Source: Scilla litardierei
Taxonomy: Eukaryota; Streptophyta; Magnoliopsida; Asparagales; Asparagaceae
Reading direction: 5' to 3'
DNA length: 64,000 bases
NCBI GenBank assembly: GCA_030789695.1
Contig: CM061142.1
Location: 570,019,281-570,083,280, forward strand
Shown: positions 1 to 9,307 of the stretch, piece by piece
How positions within the stretch are numbered: the first letter of the stretch is position 1
Layout of the letters: each line of letters starts with the position of its first letter
The notes under the pieces: generated by a model
What the model was told of the DNA's origin: nothing
Databases searched by the model: none
What the model saw: only the letters and a program-made list of their open reading frames with translations
Made by a program: the position numbers and the translations under genes

Positions 1-276
1 AGTCGGTCAGAACTTGCTCTCAGACCGACTAGTTCCTTTGATTAATTTTACCTAAGCTACTGTTCCTCGTTAGTCGGTTCATGAACACTCACCGACCGAC
101 TAGATTCCAAACTAGTCGGTCGACGGGCCTTCACAGACCGACTAATTCACTTCCCAGATTTTCCCCTTCTTTCGTTGTTTGATTCTAGTCGGTCACAGTT
201 GGTCGACCGACCGACTAGTTGCTAAACTAGTCGGTCAGTAACTCTTCTTTGACCGACTAATCAGTGTCGAAACCCT
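1..276 (+). promoter_or_regulatory. U3 array of AGTCGGTC/GACCGACT inverted repeats (DRE/CRT-like cores), partial
   Basis: The segment is the right part of the array seen complete at 5811-6227. Each unit has two short stem-loops built on CTAGTCGGTC and GACCGACTAG arms, separated by 6-8 bases. Every arm carries ACCGAC or its complement GTCGGT, the core bound by plant DREB/CBF factors. The array stops about 25 bases before the TATA-like box at 303, the expected place for LTR enhancers. Regulation by DREB factors is an inference from the motif only. Confidence 0.7.
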
Positions 277-784
277 AATTTCTGGGCAGTCGCCAGCTCT
301 TCCTATTTAAACCCCCCAAACATTTTCTATTCTTCTTTCATTTCTCCTGAGCCTCCTCCTTCCCCAAATCCTTCTCCATCTTCCCCTAGCCTTCCTCCTT
401 CATCAAGAGCCCTTCCCCCTCTCCGTTTTGGCCGGCCACCACCTCTAGGTCGCCGGAAAACCCCCAAAAATCCCCAAAACCCCATTTCTCCATATTTTCT
501 CCCCATTCCAGATCTGAACCCTAGGTTTCCCCGGATCGTTCTTCCGTTGCCGTGCTTGCTCGGCATCGATCTTCCGCTTCTATACGCGATTTCCTCTCCG
601 TAGATAACTTTTGTGGCGTGCCTCATTTATCATCTTCCTTGGCGTGAGGCAAGTGAAACTTGCATCTCTTGATTTGGGCCATGTCTTAGGCCATTACCTT
701 GCTTTAGCGTAAAAGAGACTAGACGGTGAAAGGATAGCCGTCTAGACGCCATTGACCTAGCTTGACAACGAAGCTTGGTCTGTC

Positions 785-1046
785 ACCTTCATCATGCTTG
801 TATGTCACGTTTAATTTCACTTAACGGTACGCGTATTAACTGTTCATGTCATCCATGCATCTTTAACTGCCATGTTTAATTTAAATTAACGGTACACGAA
901 TATCTGTTCATGCCATTACATTTTGCCTGCCATGTTTAATTTAAATTAACAGTACGTGAATATCTGTTCATGCCATTGCATTTTGCCTGTCATGTTTAAT
1001 TTAATTAACGGTACGCGAATAACTGCTCATGTCATTGCATGCTTGA
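785..1046 (+). repeat. Four tandem ~62-bp repeats in LTR
   Basis: Four imperfect direct repeats follow each other, each with TTTAATTT, AATTAACGGTACGCGAA and a TGTTCATG block. The same block is at 6770-7013 and, inverted, at 7667-7880 and 14955-15170. They lie downstream of the TATA-like box, so in the R/U5 part. A second small tandem pair (about 54 bp, around GCCTGCGGGCAATAGGGC) follows at 1170-1283. Confidence 0.75.
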
Positions 1047-2649
1047 ACACTCATCGTGATTGCGTAGCATCGCTACATACTAGTGCTACTTGTTCCGGCT
1101 AGGCACCCGTTTTGCGGGCACAACCCTAGGCCAATTACAAATCTGGCTCGTGGTCCAGAAAACGAGCTCAATACAGCCTGCGGGCAATAGGGCACTCGCC
1201 TGTGTCTGAGTGATCCCTTGTACTTGAATACAGCCTGCGGGCAATAGGGCGCTCACATGTGTGTGGGTGATCCCTTGTACTTGTTACTTGACAATACATG
1301 TCACACCTACCACTTGTACTTATCCGTGTTTTACTTGTATAACTTGTTATCCATGACATACTTGCTACTTGCTACTTGTACTTCCCTTTACTTGTCACTT
1401 CCATACTATACTTGCCATGTCATGCATCATACTATAACTGCTAGGTTGTTAGTTTACCTTTCTTTCAGTTTCCTTGCACAAGTCTTTCGACTTGCTGACA
1501 TGTGCCCCTTTCTCTTTGGGTGTCGCATGTTAGTTGCCGAGCCTGAGATTGTTGTTGAGGGCGACGAGTTCGAGGAGTTCGTGCCCGATTCTGTTGGTTG
1601 AAGAGGAGTTTGAGAATACCGGTGATCTTTCTTAGGATCTTACAGTTTCCTTTTGTTTTAGGATTCATGTTAGTTGTCGGTGCGTGGCACCTTTGTTTGT
1701 ACTTTTGTTGGCCATGTTTGGGCCCTTAGATTCTTTTCTCTTTAAGCCTGGTGGCTTTTTTTGTGATGTTGGAATTTAATTTGATGGATATTCTGAGATT
1801 GTCTTTTGTCTCTTTTCCTTTATTATTATCTTTGTTTCGTATCGCGTTGCAAGGACCTGCAGATATAACGATTTCATGACGCTTATCAGGCGTGTGGCTT
1901 CACAGCTCCACGTCTGTGCGGACCTTCTCACGTCTCGCCTCCATATTTTTGGGAAGTGGGGCGTGACAGGTTTTGTTGGTGGCCCATGCAGGTCTGTCTT
2001 GCAATTGCGAATTATTGGAACAACGATAATAACTATGGAATGTCCATTAAATAAATTGCAACATCCGAGTCTATAGCCTTGAGTCTAGTAGTTTTCCTAT
2101 GTCACTAGGTGGTAGGAAGACTTAGTTAGACGTCCGTGCTTGCTAGTTAGAGGCCCCTGATTGTTAGTTAGACTCCCCGCTAGGAGTTGATCTGGTCGTC
2201 GTAGGAGTTACCTTAGTGGTTCCTGTCTAGCTTTGACTAGGATAGACTTCTAGAATTCTTTGGTCTCTCGCTTGGGTTCATCGATTTCGGACCAAGCTGA
2301 ACTCATTTCATCGCTGTCTAGCCCTTAGGGAGTCTTAGCGCTTAGTTCCATAATTTTTAGTTGGTTGACCGTAGGAGTTTCTGTAGATTTTCCTAAGTCA
2401 TAACCTAGGCGTATTTATGTTTTGATCATCCGACCAAATCCCTTGCCTCGATTCCCATGACCACCACGTTTCGATAATCGTTGATCCTTCGAATGTCCCC
2501 ATTCGCAAGGCTTAATTTCTTTTAAAGTTATTTTTCGATTTCCCTTATTAAAGTTTTCGCTAAGTTTAAATTTTGTTTTAAACCCGCTACGTATATACTT
2601 AAATTTCTCACTTTTCGATTGAGTCAAATTCCTTGTAGATTTCGGAGTC

Positions 2650-4000
2650 TAATGGTTGTAATTATAATTGCTATCTCGTAACCATTTTCTAATCTATAAT
2701 TTCGCATTTCGGTTTAAAGACTCTATTACTATTTTGAAAAAAATTCGACATACCATTTTTCTAACGATGAGATCCATTTTAATCGCATAGCATACACACT
2801 TTAAAATCTCTTCCAAGATAAATAGAACTTTAATTATTTTCATATATCAATACTAGGTTCATTGTACTCGTACTTTAAGGTCTTGTATAAATCAGTTGTT
2901 TGGCAAATCCGGGTCCCTCTAAAAAGTATTTTAAATGTTATTTATTTGGAATTTCTCTTCAGTTTTAAAACTTGTAAGCACTTAGCATGGGCCTAAATCT
3001 TCACACTATAGTTGATCGAATTCCATTTCTGCCGAAGTATTGTATTAAGCTACTGCCGTAAATTATTTTCGAACCTCTCCGTTGCAAATCTTGACTTTTC
3101 TGAAGGTATCCTTTCGACTTCCTTTTTCCTAAGTTTACATTTGTTCGGAACTTTAAAATGTGTATACTTATACCTCATACCCTTCGTTGACTTAAATTTA
3201 TTTATTTATTTTTTTTGAATTTCGAAAGTTTTGACGAGATTTGATTACTGTTTATAATGTTTTTCCAGCCTTTACTTTCATACCTATTTAAATATCTCAT
3301 CCCTTTTCATATATCAATTTAGTTCTGAGCGTATTTCTATTTTTCCCAATTCGATTTATAAGCTTTTCCTTTCTTATTTATGCCATTCAAATGATTCATC
3401 ACGCTCCCTTAATATACCTTCCGAGTCACACATGATTTTAGCTTTCAACAAACCATAGATATGTTCAACATTTTCTCTATTACAATTTTTGGAAAATTAT
3501 GTTTTCGTAACCATTTTCTGACCTGGACCTTCCATAATTTGGTTTTTAAGCTTATTACGAATTTTGATAAACCTACTACTAAGTTTTCCGTTCACCATAC
3601 GTGCTTTTAGAATAATTTCTAAACTAAATTGAATTTCGAATGTTTTCATATATCCGTGCTAGGCTCATTAGTCCGTATGTTAAGAGCTTTGTGTAAAACG
3701 ATTTCTTTTGGCAAATCCTGGTTACACTAAAAGGTGGTTTCAATATTGATTATTTAAGCTTTTTCCTGGCTTAAAGACTTTGAAAGTATTTAGCACGAGT
3801 TTAAAATTCTTTTGTTAATTTAATTTCGTTTCAAAACTTTTGCCAACATTGTTAAATCACTGCCGTATAATATTTTCTAAAACTACGTCCTTAATGTTCG
3901 TATGAACGCTTTACTTCCTTTCATAATGATTTCCATTAAGCCAATAAATCATTTCCTCTTATTATGTGTATTCAACTCAAACTTATTTCGAACAACTTAT
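2650..4000 (+). repeat. Diverged direct duplication of ~0.8 kb inside LARD
   Basis: Blocks recur in the same order about 810-825 bases apart. CGTAACCATTTTCT is near 2678 and again near 3506. TTTTCATATATC followed by a diverged shared stretch starts near 2837 and 3643. TTGGCAAATCC recurs near 2900 and 3710, and ACTGCCGTA near 3050 and 3860. The copies are clearly diverged, so the duplication is older than the last transposition. Confidence 0.55.
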
Positions 4001-5527
4001 TTTATCGATCTTCAAATATCGTTTATGCGGAGGAGAACTCCAACTTTTCAAAATATGACCGTTTTATACTTTTAGTGTTTTTGACTTTTGCTATTCACGT
4101 ACCATTTCTGAAAACTTATGAGAGTAATGTTTACGTCTTTCTTCCCCGCCTAAACATCCACAATTATATCTCAGTTCCACTTGATCTATTTACCTCCTTG
4201 TCCTCGCCCTACCTGAACCCATTTTTACGATCTTGTTTCGTTACGCCATCTAATCTTGGTTTCCTTCCTTCTGCTTAGTTATTCCACTAGTGGTTGCCGT
4301 TATTTACGTCGCGCCAGTTTAGTAGTGGGTCCTTAGACTTTTGGTGATGTTGTCATAGCGCATGTACCTAAGTTGAGTATGTAGGCTTGAAGAGTATACC
4401 CCCTATAGCATGATAATGTTTGCCTATTGTGTGATATATACATACTCAGAGTTATTCATGATGTTATGAAATTGTAAGTGTGTTAATATTTATGGATATG
4501 TGCGAGGATATCTATACCACTCTAGGTGCGTCTATGTATATAAGATTCTGTATTGGAATGTCTGAATAGAGTGTATGTAGTTGGAGATACTTATGATGGT
4601 TGAAATAATATGATTGGTGAAACTATATGTATGCTGGGTGTGATAATAATAGGTGTACGTATAGTTAAAGTGGGTAGGCCTATTATGTGACCTATGTGTT
4701 GTACGCGTGAGTGTGTGCTCGTACGTAGTTACGTATTGCGCTTAGACGTAAGTAGTTATGTTTTTGCTGCGTGAGTATATAGATGATATACCTGTGGTAG
4801 TAGAAATATAATTTCGATTGGTATTGCTTGCTTTTATGGATGTTGTGTGCGTGTATGCCATGAGGTATACCCGGCTATTGCATATCTTAACTAATGGATG
4901 AAGTAAGTGTATTGGTGTGCCAATTATAGATTTGGTGACTATGATATGTTTGGCGTGTCGTGAGTATAGTTATAGGGCCGTATGTGATGTGAAGATATGG
5001 TGAAATATTTACATGCACTTTGAATGACTATATTTGTGAAATTATAGTAACGGTGAATGTGTATTAGATATAGTAAGACTTGTTTAAATAATGGCGTGGT
5101 GCGACTACATGTGTCGATGTGTTTGGTGTTGGATGTATACTAGGAAATATTAGGGAGTAATATACCCATGGTTGCTTGTTGCATAGGCAGCTATCTACAC
5201 GTAGAGCGATGGTTGTATTTGCTAAGTGTGAGACAAATCTTTTGTGAAAATCTGAACTATTGTTTGTGCTAGGTAAGTAGTAGCTATATAATGGAGGTAT
5301 ATAAATGATTGAAATACATGTATGAGTACGAATGACTGTGATAGGTATAAGAGCATAACGTGTGTGAATGAAAACGTGTTAGTAGTAATAATGTTTGACT
5401 ATCTAGTGCGTATATATATATAATCACATGTAATGACTACCTTTGGTTTAAAGTATGACGTGAAATGTTTTGGGATAGTTAATAGGGCTACTAGATGTGT
5501 TAGAAAGTCAGAGGACGGACTTTATTC

Positions 5528-5541
5528 TAAGGTGGGTAGGA
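5528..5541 (+). other. Polypurine tract of LARD
   Basis: AAGGTGGGTAGGA lies directly before the LTR start TGTAACGACTGG. Position and composition fit the plus-strand primer site. Confidence 0.7.
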
Positions 5542-7646
5542 TGTAACGACTGGTTTTCGTGTAATTGGATTATCTATATTAAAATATATGCTTGGTGGAT
5601 TTTCTCCTTGGATGTGTGGTTTTCGTTGCCGTAGCTTTCACTTTCGATCGTTTCGTCGTGATTTTCTAGCTTCTTCCTTCGATCATCGATTTCGGAGTAA
5701 GTCATTCGTGACGAGCTTCAAATCGCTCATATCTTAGAGTTAGAGTGATCTTAGAAGCCATAGGAATCTTCCTGAAGCTCCGCGATTCGAATCGGCACTT
5801 TTAGTGCATCTTAGTTGGTTCGAGAAGGCGGACCAACCGACTAGAATTCAATCTAATCGGTCAGGAACTCTTCTCCAACCGACTAGTTCTTTAAATCTAC
5901 TGTACATGAGTTACTGTTTACTCTTAGTCGGTCTAAGAACAACCACCGACCGACTAGATGTGAAACTAGTCGGTCAGAACTTGCTCTCAGACCGACTAGT
6001 TCCTTTGATTAATTTTACCTAAGCTACTGTTCCTCGTTAGTCGGTTCATGAACACTCACCGACCGACTAGATTCCAAACTAGTCGGTCGACGGGCCTTTA
6101 CAGACCGACTAATTCACTTCCCAGATTTTCCCCTTCTTTCGTTGTTTGATTCTAGTCGGTCACAGTTGGTCGACCGACCGACTAGTTGCTAAACTAGTCG
6201 ATCAGTAACTCTTCTTTGACCGACTAATCAGTGTCGAAACCCTAATTTTTGGGCAGCCGCCAGCTCTTCCTATTTAAACCTCCCAAACGTTTTCTATTCT
6301 TCTTTCATTTCTCCTGAGCCTCCTCCTTCCCTAAATCCTTCTCCATCTTCCCCTAGCCTTCCTCCTTCATCAAGAGCCCTTCCCCCTCTCCGTTTTGGCC
6401 GGCCACCACCTCTAGGTCGCCGGAAAACCCCCAAAAATCCCCAAAACCCCATTTCTCCAGATTTTCTCCCCATTCCAGATCTGAACCCTAGGTTTCCCCG
6501 GATCGTTCTTCCGTTGCCGTGCTTGCTCGGCATCGATCTTCTGCTTCTATACGCGATTTCCTCTCCGTAGATAACTTTTGTGGCGTGCCTCGTTGATCAT
6601 CTTCCTTGGCGTGAGGCAAGTGAAACTTGCATCTCTTGATTTGGGCCATGTCTTAGGCCATTACCTTACTTTAGCGTAAAAGAGACTAGACGGTGAAAGG
6701 ATAGCCGTCTAGACGCCATTGACCTAGCTTGACAACGAAGCTTGGTCCGTCACCTTCATCATGCTTGTATGTCACGTTTAATTTCACTTAACGGTACGCG
6801 TATTAACTGTTCATGTCATCCATGCATCTTTAACTGCCATGTTTAATTTAAATTAACGGTACGCGAATATCTGTTCATGCCATTGCATTTTGCCTGCCAT
6901 GTTTAATTTAAATTAACGGTACGCGAATATCTGTTCATGCCATTGCATTTTGCGTGTCATGTTTAATTTAATTAACGGTACGCGAATAACTGCTCATGTC
7001 ATTGCATGCTTGAACACTCATCGTGATTGCGTAGCATCGCTACATACTAGTGCTACTTGTTCCGGCTAGGCACCCGTTTTGTGGGCACAACCCTAGGCCA
7101 ATTACAAATCTGGCTCGTGGTCCAGAAAACGAGCTCAATACAGCCTGCGGGCAATAGGGCACTCGCCTGTGTCTGAGTGATCCCTTGTACTTGAATACAG
7201 CCTGCGGGCAATAGGGCGCTCACATGTGTGTGGGTGATCCCTTGTACTTGTTACTTGACAATACATGTCACACCTACCACTTGTACTTGTACGTGTTTTA
7301 CTTGTATAACTTGTTATCCATGACATACTTGCTACTTGCTACTTGTACTTCCCTTTACTTGTCACTTCCATACTATACTTGCCATGTCATATTTCATACT
7401 ATAACTGCTAGGTTGTTAGTTTACCTTTCTTTCAGTTTCCTTGCACAAGTCTTTCGACTTGCTGACATGTGCCCCTTTCTCTTTGGGTGTCGCATGTTAG
7501 TTGCCGAGCCTGATATTGTTGTTGAGGGTGACGAGTTCGAGGAGTTCGTGCCCGATTCTGTTGGTTGAAGAGGAGTTTGAGAATACCGGCGATCTTTCTT
7601 AGGATCTTACAGTTTCCTTTTGTTTTAGGATTCCTGTTAGTTGTCG
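5542..7646 (+). repeat. 3' LTR of LARD element, 3' end deleted
   Basis: It starts with TGTAACGACTGG after the polypurine tract and matches the 5' LTR with few substitutions, so the insertion is young. Homology stops at 7646; the last ~290 bases of the LTR (equivalent to 1679-1968) are missing. The break abuts the truncated, inverted LTR of the next element. TATA-like TATTTAAA lies at 6271. The first ~180 bases align with the chromovirus LTR read on the minus strand from 16548, so both belong to one LTR family. Confidence 0.87.
5811..6227 (+). promoter_or_regulatory. Complete U3 array: four paired stem-loop units with ~16 ACCGAC/GTCGGT cores
   Basis: Four units are seen, each of two adjacent hairpins. 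Arms of the type TTAGTCGGT pair with ACCGACTAG over loops of 12-16 bases, then 6-8 bases, then CTAGTCGGT with ACCGACTAG. Spacers of about 35-40 bases between units often contain TACTGTTTAC-like sequence. I count about sixteen ACCGAC or GTCGGT hexamers. The array ends about 45 bases before the TATA-like box. DREB/CBF binding is a hypothesis from the hexamer. Confidence 0.75.
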
Positions 7647-7660
7647 CGTACAGTTTCCTT
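7647..7660. other. Deletion junction with 14-nt filler between two inverted LTRs
   Basis: Left of 7647 the sequence is plus-strand LARD LTR; from 7661 it is the chromovirus LTR in inverse orientation (7661 matches 14948). The 14 bases between belong to neither end. The last 12 (TACAGTTTCCTT, 7649-7660) are an exact copy of 7608-7619, about 40 bases away. Such templated filler is typical of polymerase-theta-type end joining. Confidence 0.75.
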
Positions 7661-9261
7661 ACGATGAGTATTCAAGTATGCAATGACATGAGCAGATATT
7701 CGCGTACCGTTAATAGAAATTAAACGTGACAGGCAGAATGCAATGACATGAACATATTCGCGTACCGTTAATTAAATTAAACATGGCAGTTAAAATGCAA
7801 TATCAGGTAAGGATGCATGGATGACATGAACAGTTAATACGCGTACCGTTTAGGGAAATTAAACGTGACATACAAGCATGATGAGGGTGACGAACCAAGC
7901 TTCGTTGTCAAGCTAGGTCAATGGCGTCTAGACGGCTATCCTTTCACCGTCTAGTCTCTTTTACGCTAAAGCAAGGTAAATGGCCTAAAACATGGCCTAA
8001 ATCAAGAGATGCAAGTTTCACTTGCCTGATACCGGGATTGACGAGCAATGAAGATCGTCACACAAGCTAACTACGGAATGGATCACTGTTATGGCAAAAC
8101 AATTATTAGCACAATGATCCTAAATAAGTTTCTTATTAGAACTCTAATCATCTAATCAATCCATTTTATTAGGGTTTCACAATGTCAATGTGGGTTATGC
8201 TAAAATTAAAGGAATCGAGTATTACCGCGTAGGGAACGGAAGAATAACGCCGAGCAACCACGGCGACGGAAGAAACGCTCCGGGGAACCTAGGGTTCAGA
8301 TCTGAAAATGATTGGAGAAGTTTGGAGAAATAGGGTTTTGGGGGATTTTGGGGGTTTGATGGAGATTTGGGGAAGATGAGAGGTGGAAAGAGTGGAGGGA
8401 GGGTTTGGATGATGGAGGATGAGCTTGGATGAAGGAAATAGGGTTTTGGGGAAGATGGGGGCTCAAAGGGGAAGAAATTAGGGTTTTGGGTCGTGAGGGA
8501 GGAGAAGAAAACGTTTGGAGGGGTATTTATAGAGTTTGGTGGCGGCTAGGGCAAAACTAGGGTTTCCTGCACTGCTTAGTCGGTCAAAGACCAACTGCTG
8601 ACCGACTAGTTTGAGAACTAGTGGGTCGGTTGACCAACGTAGACCGACTAAGTGTAAACAGTAGCTCCAGTCGAAAACCTGAACTAAGAGTTAGTCGGTC
8701 CAAGAACAACTACTGACCGACTAGTTTGAGATCTAGTCGGTCGGTGAACGTTCTTAGACCGACTAAGAGTAAACAGTAACTAGTGTCAAAAATAGTTGAT
8801 GAGTTAGTCGGTTAAAGAAGCATTGCCGACCGACTAGTTTGCAACCTAGTCGGTCAACCAACGTTCTTAGACCGACTAACGATAAACAGTAACTCCTAAA
8901 TAATTTAGGAAGCCAACTAGTCGGTCCAAGAAGGATTGCCGACCGACTGGATCGTCATCTAGTCTGTCGGTGGCCCTTCTTACACCGGCTAATTAGCACA
9001 AAAAGTTCCGATACGGAGCGCGGAGCTCCGGGATCGATTCCTAAGACTCCTAGGCTTGATCTAATAGTAAGATACGACCGTTATGAAGCCCGTCATGAAT
9101 GACTTACTCCGAAATCGACGATCCTAAGGAAGAAATGAGAAAACACGATGAAACGATCGAAAATGAAAGTTACGGAGACGAAAACCACACATGAGGAGGA
9201 AATCCACCAAAACATATATTATATTATAATAATTCCAGATACATGAAAAGCAGTCGTTACA
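7661..9261 (-). repeat. 3' LTR of minus-strand chromovirus, truncated
   Basis: The segment matches 14948-16548 with roughly 15 substitutions seen by eye over 1.6 kb, many of them C/T or G/A changes. Read on the minus strand it starts TGTAACGACTGC at 9261. Its last ~859 bases (equivalent to 14089-14947) are missing at the junction with the LARD LTR. The minus-strand TATA box TCTATAAATA is at about 8526-8535. Low LTR divergence indicates a recent insertion. Confidence 0.87.
8577..8990 (-). promoter_or_regulatory. U3 array of ACCGAC/GTCGGT inverted repeats (chromovirus 3' LTR)
   Basis: This has the same double-hairpin organisation as at 5811-6227, read on the minus strand upstream of the TATA box at 8526-8535. 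A few arms are mutated here (GTGGGTCGG, CTGGATC, GTCTGTCGG) compared with the intact copy at 15863-16277. Confidence 0.7.
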
Positions 9262-9277
9262 TCCTCCCCAACTTAAG
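9262..9277 (-). other. Polypurine tract of chromovirus
   Basis: On the minus strand, AAGTTGGGGAGGA lies directly before the 3' LTR start. It is the expected plus-strand primer site. Confidence 0.75.
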
Positions 9278-9307
9278 AAAAATTCCGTCCTCGGAATTTC
9301 CAAACAC

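Larger units (their letters stand above)
1..1968 (+). repeat. 5' LTR of a Ty3/gypsy LARD-type element (left end outside window)
   Basis: Bases 1-1678 match 5968-7646 almost base for base, so this is one of a pair of long terminal repeats. It ends at 1968 in GGGGCGTGACA, the usual ending of plant Del/Tekay-like LTRs, and the interior starts at 1969. By comparison with the other copy, which begins at 5542, about 425 bases are missing beyond the left edge, giving a full LTR near 2.4 kb. It holds a U3 array of inverted repeats (1-276), a TATA-like CTATTTAAA near 303, a CT-rich leader and tandem repeats. Short open frames inside are not conserved genes. Confidence 0.88.
1969..5541 (+). mobile_element. 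Non-coding interior of LARD-type gypsy element
   Basis: The interior between the two plus-strand LTRs starts with a leader (GG, T-rich, then TGGCCCATGCAGGTC) that matches the leader of the minus-strand chromovirus next to its 5' LTR. It ends in a purine-rich tract. No frame longer than about 104 codons exists, and no gag, protease, RT or integrase motif is seen. It is AT-rich, with an old internal duplication (2650-4000) and a GT-rich right third (4320-5520). This is what is expected of a large retrotransposon derivative copied with enzymes from an autonomous relative. I found no confident tRNA-primer site. Confidence 0.75.

Noticed and set aside
5811..6227. Regularly spaced repeats suggesting a CRISPR array
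   Set aside because: The units are short palindromic arms with variable spacing, sit inside eukaryotic LTRs in several copies, and have no cas genes. They are U3 promoter repeats.
7224..7568. 114-codon frame inside the LARD LTR, also at 1257-1601
   Set aside because: It lies within R/U5 sequence and reads through tandem ACTTGTACTT repeats; no known domain, and it is duplicated only because the LTR is.
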